A stretch of DNA of 64,000 bases from Bradyrhizobium sp. LMTR 3 (lineage in GTDB: Bacteria; Pseudomonadota; Alphaproteobacteria; Rhizobiales; Xanthobacteraceae). Location: NCBI RefSeq assembly GCF_001693485.1, contig NZ_MAXC01000016.1, positions 23,454-87,453 of the forward strand, in the 5' to 3' direction. Under the pieces are notes generated by a model. That model saw only the letters and a program-made list of their open reading frames with translations. It made no database searches and was not told where the DNA came from. The position numbers and the translations under genes are program-made. Below are positions 26,062 to 34,737 of the stretch, one piece after another (within the stretch, counting starts at the first letter, position 1; the number at the start of each line of letters is the position of its first letter).

Positions 26062-26250
26062 TTACTTTCTACGCGGCAGTTTGATCGGAATATGCGGCGC
26101 AGTACTGGTCACGACTGGAGATGATCTATCATCGGAAGCGTGACTTTTGAGTGTCTCCAGCACCAGAAAAAACTTCTCGGCAAGCATGGCAATGACCTCG
26201 CTGGCGAATTTGTCTCCGTTATTGGTCGAGTCGGATTGCTGGAGATTCAA
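26062..26250 (-). CDS. possible 62-residue hypothetical protein
   Basis: Reads from TTG 26250 (MNLQQSDSTNNGDKF) with a central helix EVIAMLAEKFFLVLETLK and a basic end SSPVVTSTAPHIPIKLPRRK. The composition is protein-like and resembles short rhizobial hypothetical proteins with an HxPxKLP ending, but there is no clear ribosome site. Function unknown. Confidence 0.4.
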   Translation of the reverse strand: MNLQQSDSTNNGDKFASEVIAMLAEKFFLVLETLKSHASDDRSSPVVTSTAPHIPIKLPRRK

Positions 26251-26432
26251 TCACTCGCGCGAGGCCGCCGCAATTAAATTCGCGCATCGGAGTAAGCGCT
26301 CCGTAGTCGCACGGGAAGCTGCGGCACCGAGCCTATGACTGTCGTCGGGAAGATCGGCCTCGCGCCATGCCCGAGCCGCCCTGCGGCGCGGGCGAGTTGG
26401 ACGCCCGCCGATGAGCAGCGGCGCCGACCAGC

Positions 26433-26780
26433 TCAAATCCGCCTCCTCATTTCGTCGCCGACCACGCGAAGATCGATCCTGCCGATCAGATCGGAACGAA
26501 GCGCCTCGGCCTCGCTGATGGCGGCCATGGTCTGCCGCAAGGTGCTGACGTTCGAGCCGAGCGACACGATGCCGCCCAGCACTGCGGCAATCGAGCCCAG
26601 GGCTGCGACCTGATTGGACCCGAGCAGGCCGAGCATCGTGACGAGCATCAATCCGACACCGAGCGCGATCACCGACTTCGAGACCAGCGTGATCTTGCGG
26701 CACCGCTCGGCGACCTCGGCCAGCTCTTCGAGCCGCGCTTCGATCCGCGAAATCTCGTCACTCGGGTCGTCCTCGTCCAT
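26433..26780 (-). CDS. small two-span membrane protein
   Basis: A 115-residue protein. Residues 1-32 are acidic and helical (EISRIEARLEELAEVAERC, coiled-coil-like), followed by two hydrophobic helices (VIALGVGLMLVTMLGLLG and VAALGSIAAVLGGIVSLGS) and a helical tail ending in DLRVVGDEMRRRI. No family is recognised. ATG 26780 is chosen because the conserved-looking part begins there; the frame stays open to 26876. It stands alone between divergent neighbours. Confidence 0.7.
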   Translation of the reverse strand: MDEDDPSDEISRIEARLEELAEVAERCRKITLVSKSVIALGVGLMLVTMLGLLGSNQVAALGSIAAVLGGIVSLGSNVSTLRQTMAAISEAEALRSDLIGRIDLRVVGDEMRRRI

Positions 26781-26872
26781 CGGTCTCAAATCCAGTTCTG
26801 CAGGGTTTCGTTTTCCGGAATCGTCGGCAGGCAGATCTCTTATCGCAAATGACACGCCGATGCCCACCGGCC

Positions 26873-27823
26873 TCACCGCTCCCGACGATCATCCAGCCGC
26901 GGTCGTCCAGTCCACGCCCGATTGAGCCACCGGGTAGCCAGCTCGAGCCGCGGCTTTCCCTGCAGCCGCGCCTGCGCTTCGTGATAGGGGCCGACGTAGC
27001 GGAGGCGGGTCGGCAGGTGGGGATACAGGCGGCGTATCCACTTGAGCGCGCGATCGGCGGCCCTCTGATCGCGCTCGTCGAGATCGAAGCCGAAACCCGC
27101 GCGCAGCCGCTCGGGCAACATCTGTGCGCTCAGGGCCACGTACCAGCGCGGCGGCCGCAACCACGGACGTGCGCCGGTCAAGATGTGATGGGCCACGTCA
27201 CGCGCTGCGGTGCTGACGGACAAGGTATCCGATCGAGCCATCGACGCGTTGTAGTCGGCGAAGGATGACCAATCCGCCGGCAGGTCCGCAGCTCTCAGCC
27301 CGAACAATGCGCCGAACAGCCGGCTTTCGGCCCAATATTGCTCGCGCTCTTCCGGCGAGAGCGGCGGCAGGACGAGATCGTGCGCGATGGCGGCGGTTTC
27401 GACAAGGGTGGCGTGAACCCAGCGCAGCGCGGCGACATCGTTGGCGCTGTAGGATGAGCCCTGGGCGAAGCGGCCGCTCGCCTCGGGCAGCCCGCCGGAG
27501 ATCATCGTGTGCCGTCGATGCAGACGCCGCGCCGCGGCAGTCGCGCCGTCGAGCGAACCGAACACCATTGTGAACATCAGCTCAAAGGTTCGATGAAAGC
27601 GGCCGACCGGATCGGCAAAGGTGCGCGAGTGCTCCGCGACGGCGGCCGCGACCCAGGGATGCGCCAGTTGGAGCAGCAAGGCGCGCCCGGCTCCCAGAAA
27701 GATCACGGCTTCCCTGTCGATCCGCCACGTCATCGACGCCGGACCAAAAATGCCCTCAGCCGACCCGGCGGCGCCGGCCCTGACGACATCGAGAGTAGCT
27801 TCTAGATCGCTTTCCGAGACCAA
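26873..27823 (-). CDS. DUF2236 / oxygenase MpaB-family protein
   Basis: A 316-residue, helix-rich protein of the DUF2236 (MpaB/latex-clearing-protein-like) family. The conserved start is SMTWRIDREAVIFLGAGRAL followed by LLQLAHPWVAAAVAEHS. Further on, DVAALRWVHATLVETA has the HATL-type histidine thought to ligate haem in characterised members. Characterised relatives are haem-dependent oxygenases; the substrate is unknown here. Start TTG 27823 has GGAAGG seven bases upstream. It lies 45 bp downstream of the MFS gene and is likely cotranscribed. Confidence 0.85.
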   Translation of the reverse strand: MVSESDLEATLDVVRAGAAGSAEGIFGPASMTWRIDREAVIFLGAGRALLLQLAHPWVAAAVAEHSRTFADPVGRFHRTFELMFTMVFGSLDGATAAARRLHRRHTMISGGLPEASGRFAQGSSYSANDVAALRWVHATLVETAAIAHDLVLPPLSPEEREQYWAESRLFGALFGLRAADLPADWSSFADYNASMARSDTLSVSTAARDVAHHILTGARPWLRPPRWYVALSAQMLPERLRAGFGFDLDERDQRAADRALKWIRRLYPHLPTRLRYVGPYHEAQARLQGKPRLELATRWLNRAWTGRPRLDDRRER

Positions 27824-27868
27824 TTGGCAACCTTCCAGAGAGATCGACCTGTTTTCGCGATGCGGATT

Positions 27869-29059
27869 CTATCGCAACTCAGCGCGGGCAGAAATATCCC
27901 GAGCATCGGTAAAGCCAAACCAGGCGAGCGGCAACGCGAGGCCGCAGAGCACCGCCATCGCAACGAACGCCCCTCCGCCATACCTGGCATAGAAAAGCCC
28001 TGAAAGCAGCGTCAGTGCGGCCGTCACCACGCCCGAACCAAACGCGTAGATTGCTTGAGCCGTTGCGGCCATTCTGGCGGGGACAAGAGCTGCCATCAAC
28101 CGCATGCAAGAAAGATGCAGCAGCGCGAACGTCAATCCGTGCAGCGGCTGCACCATCGCGAGTGCCGCGACGGAAGTCGTCGTCCCCGCGACCGACCAGC
28201 GGATGATTCCGGCTGCTGCAGCCAACGCCGCCGCACCGCGCGCGCCGATCCGGTTGAGCAGGGCCGGTCCGATCAGAAAGAACACGATGACTTCTGCGGC
28301 GACGGCCTCCGACCACAAGACGCTTATGACGGACGTGTCTATTCCGGCGTTGCTCCACCGGATCACCGCAAAGGCGTCATGCATGGCGTGACTGCCATAG
28401 ATCAGAGCCGAGACGAGGATCAGGATTCGGAATCGCGCGATGCCGAGGAGTCCACGAACCTCGCTCGCAAGCTGCGATGCGCCGCTATGCGGCGCCGATG
28501 GAGTTGAAACCCTGGGTACCAGCGCGGTTGTCCCAGCGGCAGCGACCAGCAGGGCTGCGTTCAGCCAGATTACACGCGTCAGATCGGTGGAAGTGATGAG
28601 CTGCCCGATGAGCAGCGTACCGCAGACGAAAGCGGCCGATGCCGCGCCGCGAATCCAGCCGTATTCAAAGGGCCTACCTGCTAGCTGAGGTCTGGCTGCG
28701 TTGACCGACAACGCATCGGCGATCGATGTCGTCGGGGCCAGTGCCGCGGCCTGGACCAGCGCTACGAGCAGCAACAACCAGAAACCATCGGCCCACAGCA
28801 ATGCCGCGGCCGTTGCTGCTGCCAGGGCGGCGCAGAATGCGAGCACGAGGCGCAACGATTGCAGGAAGTCTGCAAACATCCCGACGAGTGGACCGGCGAC
28901 AAGACGCGCCAGCAACGCAGCCGCCAGTATCAAGCCGATCTGCTCGGGCGTCAGCGCTCTGGTTTCAAAAAACCTCGGCCAGAACGGAGATGCCACGCCG
29001 AACGCCGCGTACAACGCGGCGTAAAGAGCTATGTAGGCGACCGGCCCAGGAACGCGCAT
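27869..29059 (-). CDS. MFS transporter (MFS_1-like, LacY/NupG-type)
   Basis: A 396-residue protein with twelve predicted membrane helices. It starts VAYIALYAALYAAFGVASPF, with the PEQIGLILAAALLARLVAGP segment and the loop GMFADFLQSLR typical of the MFS_1_like (DUF895/LacY-type) group. An arginine lies in the RPFEYGWIRGAASAAF segment that begins helix 5. The transported compound cannot be inferred. The next gene, DUF2236, follows in the same direction. Confidence 0.85.
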   Translation of the reverse strand: MRVPGPVAYIALYAALYAAFGVASPFWPRFFETRALTPEQIGLILAAALLARLVAGPLVGMFADFLQSLRLVLAFCAALAAATAAALLWADGFWLLLLVALVQAAALAPTTSIADALSVNAARPQLAGRPFEYGWIRGAASAAFVCGTLLIGQLITSTDLTRVIWLNAALLVAAAGTTALVPRVSTPSAPHSGASQLASEVRGLLGIARFRILILVSALIYGSHAMHDAFAVIRWSNAGIDTSVISVLWSEAVAAEVIVFFLIGPALLNRIGARGAAALAAAAGIIRWSVAGTTTSVAALAMVQPLHGLTFALLHLSCMRLMAALVPARMAATAQAIYAFGSGVVTAALTLLSGLFYARYGGGAFVAMAVLCGLALPLAWFGFTDARDISARAELR

Positions 29060-29181
29060 TTCTGAAGGTTCCCCTCGGTAGAATTACGGCCACAAAGAAC
29101 ACGGCTCTGCCGTAGTTCATCCGCGAAATCTCCACATCCAACTTCTAACCGACCGGCCTTCACAGAAATGGATGGAAGTTG

Positions 29182-30219
29182 ATGCGATATCTTTTCGCCG
29201 CCGTGATTGCTGTGTTCGTAGTCGCGGTGGATTTTGAAAGTTCCGGAATCAAGTCAGTATGGACGGCACCATCTTTCGTTGTCGCTGAAGCGCAATCGGA
29301 ACCCGCCACGACATCGAGTTCTCACACAGGAACTGTGACCGCGTCGGTCGAGCATTCGCAAGAACCGGACGCAACCAACGCCGTCACCGCGCCACACCAA
29401 TCGGCAACGACAGCCGATGCCGCGGCTCATGCAGCCGCTGCAGTCAACGAGGGATCCGCGCCGCCGAACCCGATCTGCGAAGCGGTCAGGAGTGCCGCTG
29501 AGGAACACGATATTCCGATCGGGTTTCTCGTGCGCCTGCTCTGGCAGGAAAGCAGGTTTAAAGTGGCAGAGGTCAGTTCGGCAGGCGCGCAGGGCATTGC
29601 GCAATTCATGCCGCGAACGGCGGTCGAAATGGGCTTGAAAGACCCGTTCGATCCGCTGCAGGCGATTCCTGCGTCGGCAAGATTTCTTCGCAAGCTTTAT
29701 AATCAGTTCGGAAATCTCGGGCTTGCGGCGGCAGCCTACAATGCGGGCGGCGGCAGGATCGAGAAGTGGCTATCGCGGCGCGGTGCCTTGCCGAAGGAAA
29801 CGCGCGCTTACGTCAAGATCATCACCGGCAACAAGGCCGAGGCCTGGACGGATGCAAACAACACTGTCCACATGCCGACGGACCTGCCGGACAAGGCGCC
29901 ATGTGAAGGCGTCGGCGGCCTGTCGAAGGAAGACCAGATCGCCGAAATTCCAGTCGATCTGGCGCCTTCCATCAGCGGAATGGTGCTAAAGGCTGATGTT
30001 GCCGAAGAGAGCCACGCGGCTCTCAAGAAGCGGCGAGTTGTTGCAAGCCGAACCGCAAGGGCCGTACGTACGGCGCTGCGGAACGCACATGCCCGGGCAA
30101 CCCGGCTGGCAGCAAAGGCTGCGACACGGAAGCCCGGCAAGCAATCCGCCACCCGCTTTGCATCGGCCGCCGGCAGCGGCAGCCGGACAAAGTCATCGAA
30201 AGCATCGCGGGAATTGTAG
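29182..30219 (+). CDS. lytic transglycosylase (SLT/goose-lysozyme fold)
   Basis: A 345-residue exported protein with an N-terminal signal or anchor helix (residues 1-17) and a Ser/Thr/Ala-rich linker to about residue 95. The SLT domain (about 98-210) has catalytic Glu123 in RLLWQESRFKV, then SSAGAQGIAQFMPRTA and AAAAYNAGGGRI. It cleaves the glycan strand of peptidoglycan to 1,6-anhydro products. The C-terminal 90 residues are Ala/Arg/Lys-rich and probably bind wall or DNA by charge. ATG 29182 is preferred to the TTG one codon earlier. A strong terminator follows. Confidence 0.87.
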   Translation: MRYLFAAVIAVFVVAVDFESSGIKSVWTAPSFVVAEAQSEPATTSSSHTGTVTASVEHSQEPDATNAVTAPHQSATTADAAAHAAAAVNEGSAPPNPICEAVRSAAEEHDIPIGFLVRLLWQESRFKVAEVSSAGAQGIAQFMPRTAVEMGLKDPFDPLQAIPASARFLRKLYNQFGNLGLAAAAYNAGGGRIEKWLSRRGALPKETRAYVKIITGNKAEAWTDANNTVHMPTDLPDKAPCEGVGGLSKEDQIAEIPVDLAPSISGMVLKADVAEESHAALKKRRVVASRTARAVRTALRNAHARATRLAAKAATRKPGKQSATRFASAAGSGSRTKSSKASREL

Positions 30220-30248
30220 GCTCGGATCGGCCTGCCAGATGGTGCGCG

Positions 30249-30278
30249 AAAAAAGCCCGCATTGCTGCGGGCTTTTTT
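30249..30278. terminator. bidirectional rho-independent terminator
   Basis: AAAAAAGCCCGCA (30249-30261) and TGCGGGCTTTTTT (30266-30278) form a perfect 13-bp stem with a 4-base loop, with T-runs on both strands. It sits between convergent genes ending at 30219 and 30295. Confidence 0.95.
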
Positions 30279-30294
30279 GTCTCGCCGGCCTGTC

Positions 30295-30618
30295 TTACCA
30301 GCGGCCGGTGCCGAAGCTGAAGGTTACGCCGGGACCGCCGCCGTAATAGCGGGGACCGCCGTAGTACCCGTACCGGCGCGGCGCGTAGTAGCCGTAGCTA
30401 TCGTAGTACGGGCGATGGTGCCGGTAGCCCCAGTGATGATGGCGATGGCCCCAGTGGTGATGGCGCCAGTGACGGCGGTGGGCGCTGAAGTCGGTGGAAG
30501 ACGACCGGGTGACGTCTGTCGAATTCTTCGCCTTCACCGCATTGTCGGCGGCGTTGGCGGCGGAACCGCCGATCAGCGCAGCAGCACCAACGGCAAATGC
30601 GATGGCTAGTTTCTTCAT
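30295..30618 (-). CDS. small secreted His/Tyr/Gly-rich protein
   Basis: A 107-residue protein with a clear Sec signal (MKKLAIAFAVGAAALIGGSA, cut after ANAA). The mature part is rich in His, Trp, Tyr and Gly, for example RRHWRHHHWGHRHHHWG and GYYGGPRYYGGGPG. The histidine run could bind metal; that is inference. The second ATG (30618), seven bases after GGAG, is preferred to the one at 30621. A related Tyr-rich secreted protein is at 62105-62494. Confidence 0.78.
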   Translation of the reverse strand: MKKLAIAFAVGAAALIGGSAANAADNAVKAKNSTDVTRSSSTDFSAHRRHWRHHHWGHRHHHWGYRHHRPYYDSYGYYAPRRYGYYGGPRYYGGGPGVTFSFGTGRW

Positions 30619-30796
30619 CATCGAACTCCAGTGAATGTGTCAACTCTACTGAGTCTAATCACCGCGCCGCGATCACGTTCCGTCTGCGACATTAAGATTA
30701 CGATAGCTGCTTGAACAAACGTTCATGAATATGAATGACAGTTCCTTCGACGAGAGTAGCGTTGTGCGGCTTCGCATCAGGGCATAAAGATCGACG

Positions 30797-31006
30797 GTGA
30801 TCGGAAATCAGCGACATTGCAGATGTGGCGCGATCTACCACCGCACCGAGGCGATGGCGGCCTCGCGCGAGATCGACTGCTTTGAGTGCACGGCTTGCGG
30901 TGTCATGCTCGAAAGATGGGACACCGCGTGGGTGCCGAGCTATCGCCTGATCATGGTTCCAGCGATCAAGCCTGACGAAACGCCGCCGACTGCAAGCGAA
31001 CCGTGA
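30797..31006 (+). CDS. small Cys-rich (zinc-ribbon-like) protein
   Basis: A 69-residue protein with five cysteines: HCRCGAIYHR near the start (C8, C10) and DCFECTACG (C28, C31, C34). Spacing suggests a zinc ribbon. The GTG start at 30797 has no strong ribosome site. It ends at the exported-protein gene on the other strand. No function assigned. Confidence 0.6.
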   Translation: MIGNQRHCRCGAIYHRTEAMAASREIDCFECTACGVMLERWDTAWVPSYRLIMVPAIKPDETPPTASEP

Positions 31007-31513
31007 TCATTGCGCTGGACTGATCGCTACTGCGATCGTCTCCTCCGCCACGCCGCTGACCTGCAGCACGACCGGGCTGGCGTCGAGGTCGAGCCGCACG
31101 CTCTTTCGCATGCCAGGGCAATCGCTGCGGCCGGTGCTGCCGACGGAGCGCGCATAGCGGCCGTTCTGGATGACGTCGATCCAGGCTTCGTCCGACAAAG
31201 TGACCTGGTAGGTGCCGGGTTTTGGCAGCGCGGGAAATCGCACCATGCCGCCGTGCCACCGCTCCGATCGCGGCTTGCGCTCGGGCGGCATCGCGAAGGA
31301 CGCTTGCGCCGCCGGCTGCAGGCGAATGACCACCGCGCCGGCCGGCAGCACGGATATCGTGTCGCCCGCTGCGATCGTTGTCTTGTCTGTTGCAACGAAC
31401 GCGGCGCGCTCGCGCGCGAGCGACCACGCGAATTTTTCGCAACCGTCGTCGGCAGCCATGGCAGGTCCGAACAAGGCGGTCAGCGCGATGACGACGAGAC
31501 CTGGGCGAAGCAT
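31007..31513 (-). CDS. exported protein of unknown function, last gene of the tungstate locus
   Basis: A 168-residue protein with a Sec signal (residues 1-20, LVVIALTALFGPAMA) and a beta-rich mature part (GTYQVTLSDEAWIDVIQNG, SVRLDLDASPVVLQVSG). Two cysteines, C25 and the one in RSDCPGMRK, could pair. It starts 10 bp after the ModA-like gene, so it is almost certainly in the tup operon, but I cannot name a family. An accessory periplasmic oxyanion-binding role is only a guess. Confidence 0.75.
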   Translation of the reverse strand: MLRPGLVVIALTALFGPAMAADDGCEKFAWSLARERAAFVATDKTTIAAGDTISVLPAGAVVIRLQPAAQASFAMPPERKPRSERWHGGMVRFPALPKPGTYQVTLSDEAWIDVIQNGRYARSVGSTGRSDCPGMRKSVRLDLDASPVVLQVSGVAEETIAVAISPAQ

Positions 31514-31522
31514 CGAAATCCC

Positions 31523-32329
31523 CTATTGCGGCAGAGCCGGTGCGGCAAAGCCGTGTTTTGCGAGCGTGCGCTGGCCTTCCGCCGACAGGATGAAGAGTGC
31601 GAATTTGTATGCCGGCACCGAGGCGCCGTTCATCACGGTCAGGCCGTAGTCGGCGCCGACCGCAAGCGTGTCGGGCAGTCGCACGATCTGCTGCGCCGGA
31701 TTTTCGCGCTGGGCCGTCAGCGCGTTGGTGCAATAGGTCAGGAAGATATCGGCTGTGCCTTGCGCGACCAGTTCGCCATAGACAGAGCGGCCCTGCGCCG
31801 CGGGCGGGCTGGTGGGACCGCCGGTGAGTTGCAGCGCTTTCTTCTCGAGTGCCGCTGAAGCACTTGGGCTGATCTTCTCGGCCTTCCGAAAAACCTCCCA
31901 GGCGTAGTCGCCGGACGGATCGGCCTTCGGCGTCGAGGTACCGAGTTTTATCTGCGGGTCTAGCATGCGGTCGAGAAGAGACGCCGTGGTGATTTCCAGG
32001 CCCGGCCGCACCAATGCGCACAACCGGTTGCGCGCGAACAGCTCCACCGACCCGCTGCGTTTCTCCATCACCAAGGCTTGCGGGTGCTCCATGTTGGCGG
32101 AAGCGAATACTTCCGCCTTCGCACCCGCGACGATTTCATCTTTCAACAAGCCGGACGCGCCGAACCTCGGCTGTACCTTGCCGAGACCTGCGGCTTCGAA
32201 AGCCTTTGCCACCTCGGTCAGCGCAGCGCGCAGACTGCCGGCGGCATGAAGCAATACTACGTCCTCCGCCATCGCAGGCACGATCGTGATCAGCAGGAAC
32301 GCTAGCGCTACCGAAGCATGGGCTCGCAT
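31523..32329 (-). CDS. ModA-like molybdate/tungstate-type substrate-binding protein
   Basis: A 268-residue periplasmic binding protein: signal peptide (residues 1-21, ending AMA), then VVLLHAAGSLRAALTEVAKAF, the ModA/ModA-like first strand in which the Ser after AAG binds oxyanion, and FASANMEHPQALV, AVGADYGLTVMNGAS and FALFILSAEGQRTLAKHGF. It is related to ModA and the AcsA-type oxyanion proteins. Its ATG 32329 and an in-frame GTG at 32332 overlap the tupA stop, so translation is coupled. It is a second binding protein in a locus with a single permease. Confidence 0.85.
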   Translation of the reverse strand: MRAHASVALAFLLITIVPAMAEDVVLLHAAGSLRAALTEVAKAFEAAGLGKVQPRFGASGLLKDEIVAGAKAEVFASANMEHPQALVMEKRSGSVELFARNRLCALVRPGLEITTASLLDRMLDPQIKLGTSTPKADPSGDYAWEVFRKAEKISPSASAALEKKALQLTGGPTSPPAAQGRSVYGELVAQGTADIFLTYCTNALTAQRENPAQQIVRLPDTLAVGADYGLTVMNGASVPAYKFALFILSAEGQRTLAKHGFAAPALPQ

Positions 32330-33162
32330 CACGCGCCGGAATCGCTGGCGTTGGGATAGAACAACTGCTCACCGTTGATCTTGTAATCGGCGATTGCCTT
32401 CTGTCCCTCTGATGACACCAGCCAGTCGATGAAGTGCTGACCGAGATCCTTCTTGACGCTCGGATGCTTTTCCGGATTCACCAGCATGACGCCGTACTGG
32501 TTGAACAGGCGCTTGTCGCCTTCGACGGCAATTCCGAGATCGCCGCGATTCTTGAACGACAGCCAGGTGCCGCGATCGGCGAGCACATAGGCATTCGAGG
32601 CGGAAGCGGTGTTGAGCGCAGCGCCCATGCCCTGCCCGATCTCCTTGTACCAGGGACCCTTGTCCTTTGCGATGTCGATGCCGGCGATCTTCCAGAGATT
32701 GAGCTCTGCCTGATGCGTGCCGGACTTGTCGCCGCGCGAGATGAAATCGGCTCCCTTCGCCTTGATCGCGGAGAGCGCAGCAACGATGTCCTTCGAGCCC
32801 TTGATGCCGGCGGGATCGCTCTTCGGGCCGATCAGGATGAAGTCGTTGTACATCACGGGATGGCGCCTGATGCCAAAACCTTCGGACACGAATTTTTCTT
32901 CCGCAGGTTTGGCGTGGACGAACACGACGTCGGCATCGCCGCGGCGGCCGGTATCGAGCGCCTGTCCCGTGCCCTGCGCTACCACCTTCACGTCGATGCC
33001 GGTCCTGGCCTTGAACATCGGCAGGATATGGCCGAACAATCCGGAATCCTGCGTCGAGGTGGTCGAAGCCACCACGATCGATTTATCCTGCGCGACGGCG
33101 TGGCTTGCGAATGCGAGGGCGGCGGTTGCCGCAATCAGCAGACGGCGCGTGAGCATGCTCAT
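32329..33162 (-). CDS. tupA: tungstate ABC transporter substrate-binding protein
   Basis: A 277-residue protein. A Sec signal (TRRLLIAATAALAFASHAVA) precedes the TupA pattern VVASTTSTQDSGLFGHILPM, AQGTGQALDTGRRGDADVVF and HPVMYNDFILIGPKSD. The threonine/serine-rich first loop and the ALDTGRRGDAD segment bind the oxyanion, and TupA proteins strongly prefer tungstate over molybdate. Start ATG 33162 has GAAGGG seven bases upstream. A palindromic repeat separates it from tupC. Confidence 0.9.
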   Translation of the reverse strand: MSMLTRRLLIAATAALAFASHAVAQDKSIVVASTTSTQDSGLFGHILPMFKARTGIDVKVVAQGTGQALDTGRRGDADVVFVHAKPAEEKFVSEGFGIRRHPVMYNDFILIGPKSDPAGIKGSKDIVAALSAIKAKGADFISRGDKSGTHQAELNLWKIAGIDIAKDKGPWYKEIGQGMGAALNTASASNAYVLADRGTWLSFKNRGDLGIAVEGDKRLFNQYGVMLVNPEKHPSVKKDLGQHFIDWLVSSEGQKAIADYKINGEQLFYPNASDSGA

Positions 33163-33183
33163 TTGTTTTCCCTTCTTTAGTTT

Positions 33184-33232
33184 GCGCATGATCTTTTCGG
33201 AAAACCGGTAACCACTTTTCCGAATCATGCGC
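33184..33232. repeat. RIME-type palindrome between tupC and tupA
   Basis: GCGCATGAT (33184-33192) through CTTTTCGGAAAACCGGT, AACC, ACTTTTCCGAAT to CATGCGC forms a 49-bp imperfect hairpin. The core and ends match the rhizobial RIME/REP-like palindrome known across Rhizobiales. It begins right at the tupC stop and lies inside the operon. Confidence 0.85.
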
Positions 33233-33960
33233 TAAATCAATAGTTCGCCGGCGAGGAACGCCCTCGCCTCGGCGGTTTGCGGCGCGTCTAGGAACGATGC
33301 GGCTGCGCCGGTTTCGACGATGCGGCCGCGGTGAAGCATGATGATTTCGCCGGCGAGCCTGCGCGCTTCGCCGAGATCATGGGTCGCCATCACGACCTTG
33401 ATGTTGCGCTCGCTCACAGTGCGGATGATGTCTTCCACCGCCTTGGTGGCGATGGGGTCGAGGCTCGCGGTCGGCTCGTCCAGGAACAATACCGCGGGAT
33501 CGCGCGCCAGCGCGCGTGCCAGCGCCAGGCGCTGCTGCTCGCCGCCGGAGAGCCTTCGCGCCGCGCGGTCGGCGAGCGCGTGCAGGCCGACCAGTTCGAG
33601 CAACTCGGCTATGCGTCGCGCATGCTCCGCGTGCGGGATACCGGCGGCGCGCAGCGCAAAACGGAGATTGGCGGCCGCGCTGCGCCGGAGCATCGCCGGA
33701 CGCTGAAACACGATCGCGCGCTTGAGCGGCGGGACAAGTTCGAGGCCGCCCCAGGTGACGCGCCCGCGCGAAGGTGCCAGCAGCCCCATCGCCAGACGCA
33801 AGAGCGTCGATTTGCCTGAGCCGTTGGGGCCGATCAATACCGTCGGCGGGCCCGACGCCAGCGTGAGCGCGATGTCGTCGAGGATCGTGACGCCGCCGGC
33901 CGTAACCGTCACGCCATGGAATTGGATCGGCAGTTCGCTCGAAGGCGCGCGCATGGTCAT
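33232..33960 (-). CDS. tupC: tungstate ABC transporter ATP-binding protein
   Basis: A 242-residue ABC ATPase. Walker A is GPNGSGKST (near residue 44), the Q-loop FQRPAMLRRS, the signature LSGGEQQR, Walker B AVLFLDEPTASLD and the H-loop THD. It energises import with TupB. ATG 33960 overlaps the tupB stop by four bases (ATGA). The frame is open further upstream, antisense-free but overlapping tupB, and is not used. Confidence 0.92.
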   Translation of the reverse strand: MTMRAPSSELPIQFHGVTVTAGGVTILDDIALTLASGPPTVLIGPNGSGKSTLLRLAMGLLAPSRGRVTWGGLELVPPLKRAIVFQRPAMLRRSAAANLRFALRAAGIPHAEHARRIAELLELVGLHALADRAARRLSGGEQQRLALARALARDPAVLFLDEPTASLDPIATKAVEDIIRTVSERNIKVVMATHDLGEARRLAGEIIMLHRGRIVETGAAASFLDAPQTAEARAFLAGELLI

Positions 33961-34649
33961 CCCGCCAATCGCTCGCCGGCGCGGCGCATGCTCCAGGCCA
34001 ACGCGTTGACGACGATCACGATCGAAATCAGCACGAGGCCGAGGCCGACCGCGAGCGGCAGGTCGCCTTTGGAAGTTTCCAGCGCAATCGCCGTCGTCAT
34101 CGTGCGGGTGAAGCCTTCGATGTTCCCGCCGACGATGATGATGGCGCCGACCTCCGCGGCCGCGCGGCCGAAGCCGGCGAGCAGCGCCGTGACCAAGCTG
34201 AAGCGCGCATCCCAGATCAGCGCCATGACGCGGCCGAGGGGCCCGAGGTTCATCGCGGTGAGTTCGTCGCGGTATTCGATCCAGAGATCCTCGATGGTCT
34301 GGCGCGTCAGCGCGGCGATGATCGGCGTGACCAGCACCGTCTGCGCGACGATCATGGCGCTCGGGGTGAACAACAGACCGAACGCGCCGAGCGGCCCGGA
34401 GCGTGACAGCGCGAGATACACCGCGAGGCCGACGACGACCGGCGGCAGGCCCATCAGCGCATTGAGCAGAACGATGACGCCCTGGCGGCCGGGGAATCTC
34501 GTCAGCGCGATCCAGGCGCCCAAGGGAATGCCGATCAGCGCGGCCAGCGCCACCGCGGACAGGCTGACATAGAGCGACAGCCGCACGATCGCGAACAGCG
34601 CGGGATCGCCGCTGAGGACAAGTTGAAGGGCGGATGGGCCGTCTGGCAT
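33957..34649 (-). CDS. tupB: tungstate ABC transporter permease
   Basis: A 230-residue permease with about five membrane helices. It shows the binding-protein-dependent transport fold and an EAA-type loop YRDELTAMNLGPLGRVMALIWDARFS contacting the ATPase (quoted in two parts: YRDELTAMNLGPLGR, VMALIWDARF), followed by GFGRAAAEVGAIIIVGGNI, strongly conserved in TupB. Start ATG 34649 (MPDGPSAL) is the likely one, although the frame opens to 34733. It is the first gene of the operon, divergent from the regulator across 88 bp. Confidence 0.9.
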   Translation of the reverse strand: MPDGPSALQLVLSGDPALFAIVRLSLYVSLSAVALAALIGIPLGAWIALTRFPGRQGVIVLLNALMGLPPVVVGLAVYLALSRSGPLGAFGLLFTPSAMIVAQTVLVTPIIAALTRQTIEDLWIEYRDELTAMNLGPLGRVMALIWDARFSLVTALLAGFGRAAAEVGAIIIVGGNIEGFTRTMTTAIALETSKGDLPLAVGLGLVLISIVIVVNALAWSMRRAGERLAG

Positions 34650-34737
34650 TTGTAATTCCAAAGCTAGGTGCGTACATCTTGCGCAGATAGCAACGATATG
34701 GTCAATTTCTGTAGTAACTGCACTCCAATGCATATTA

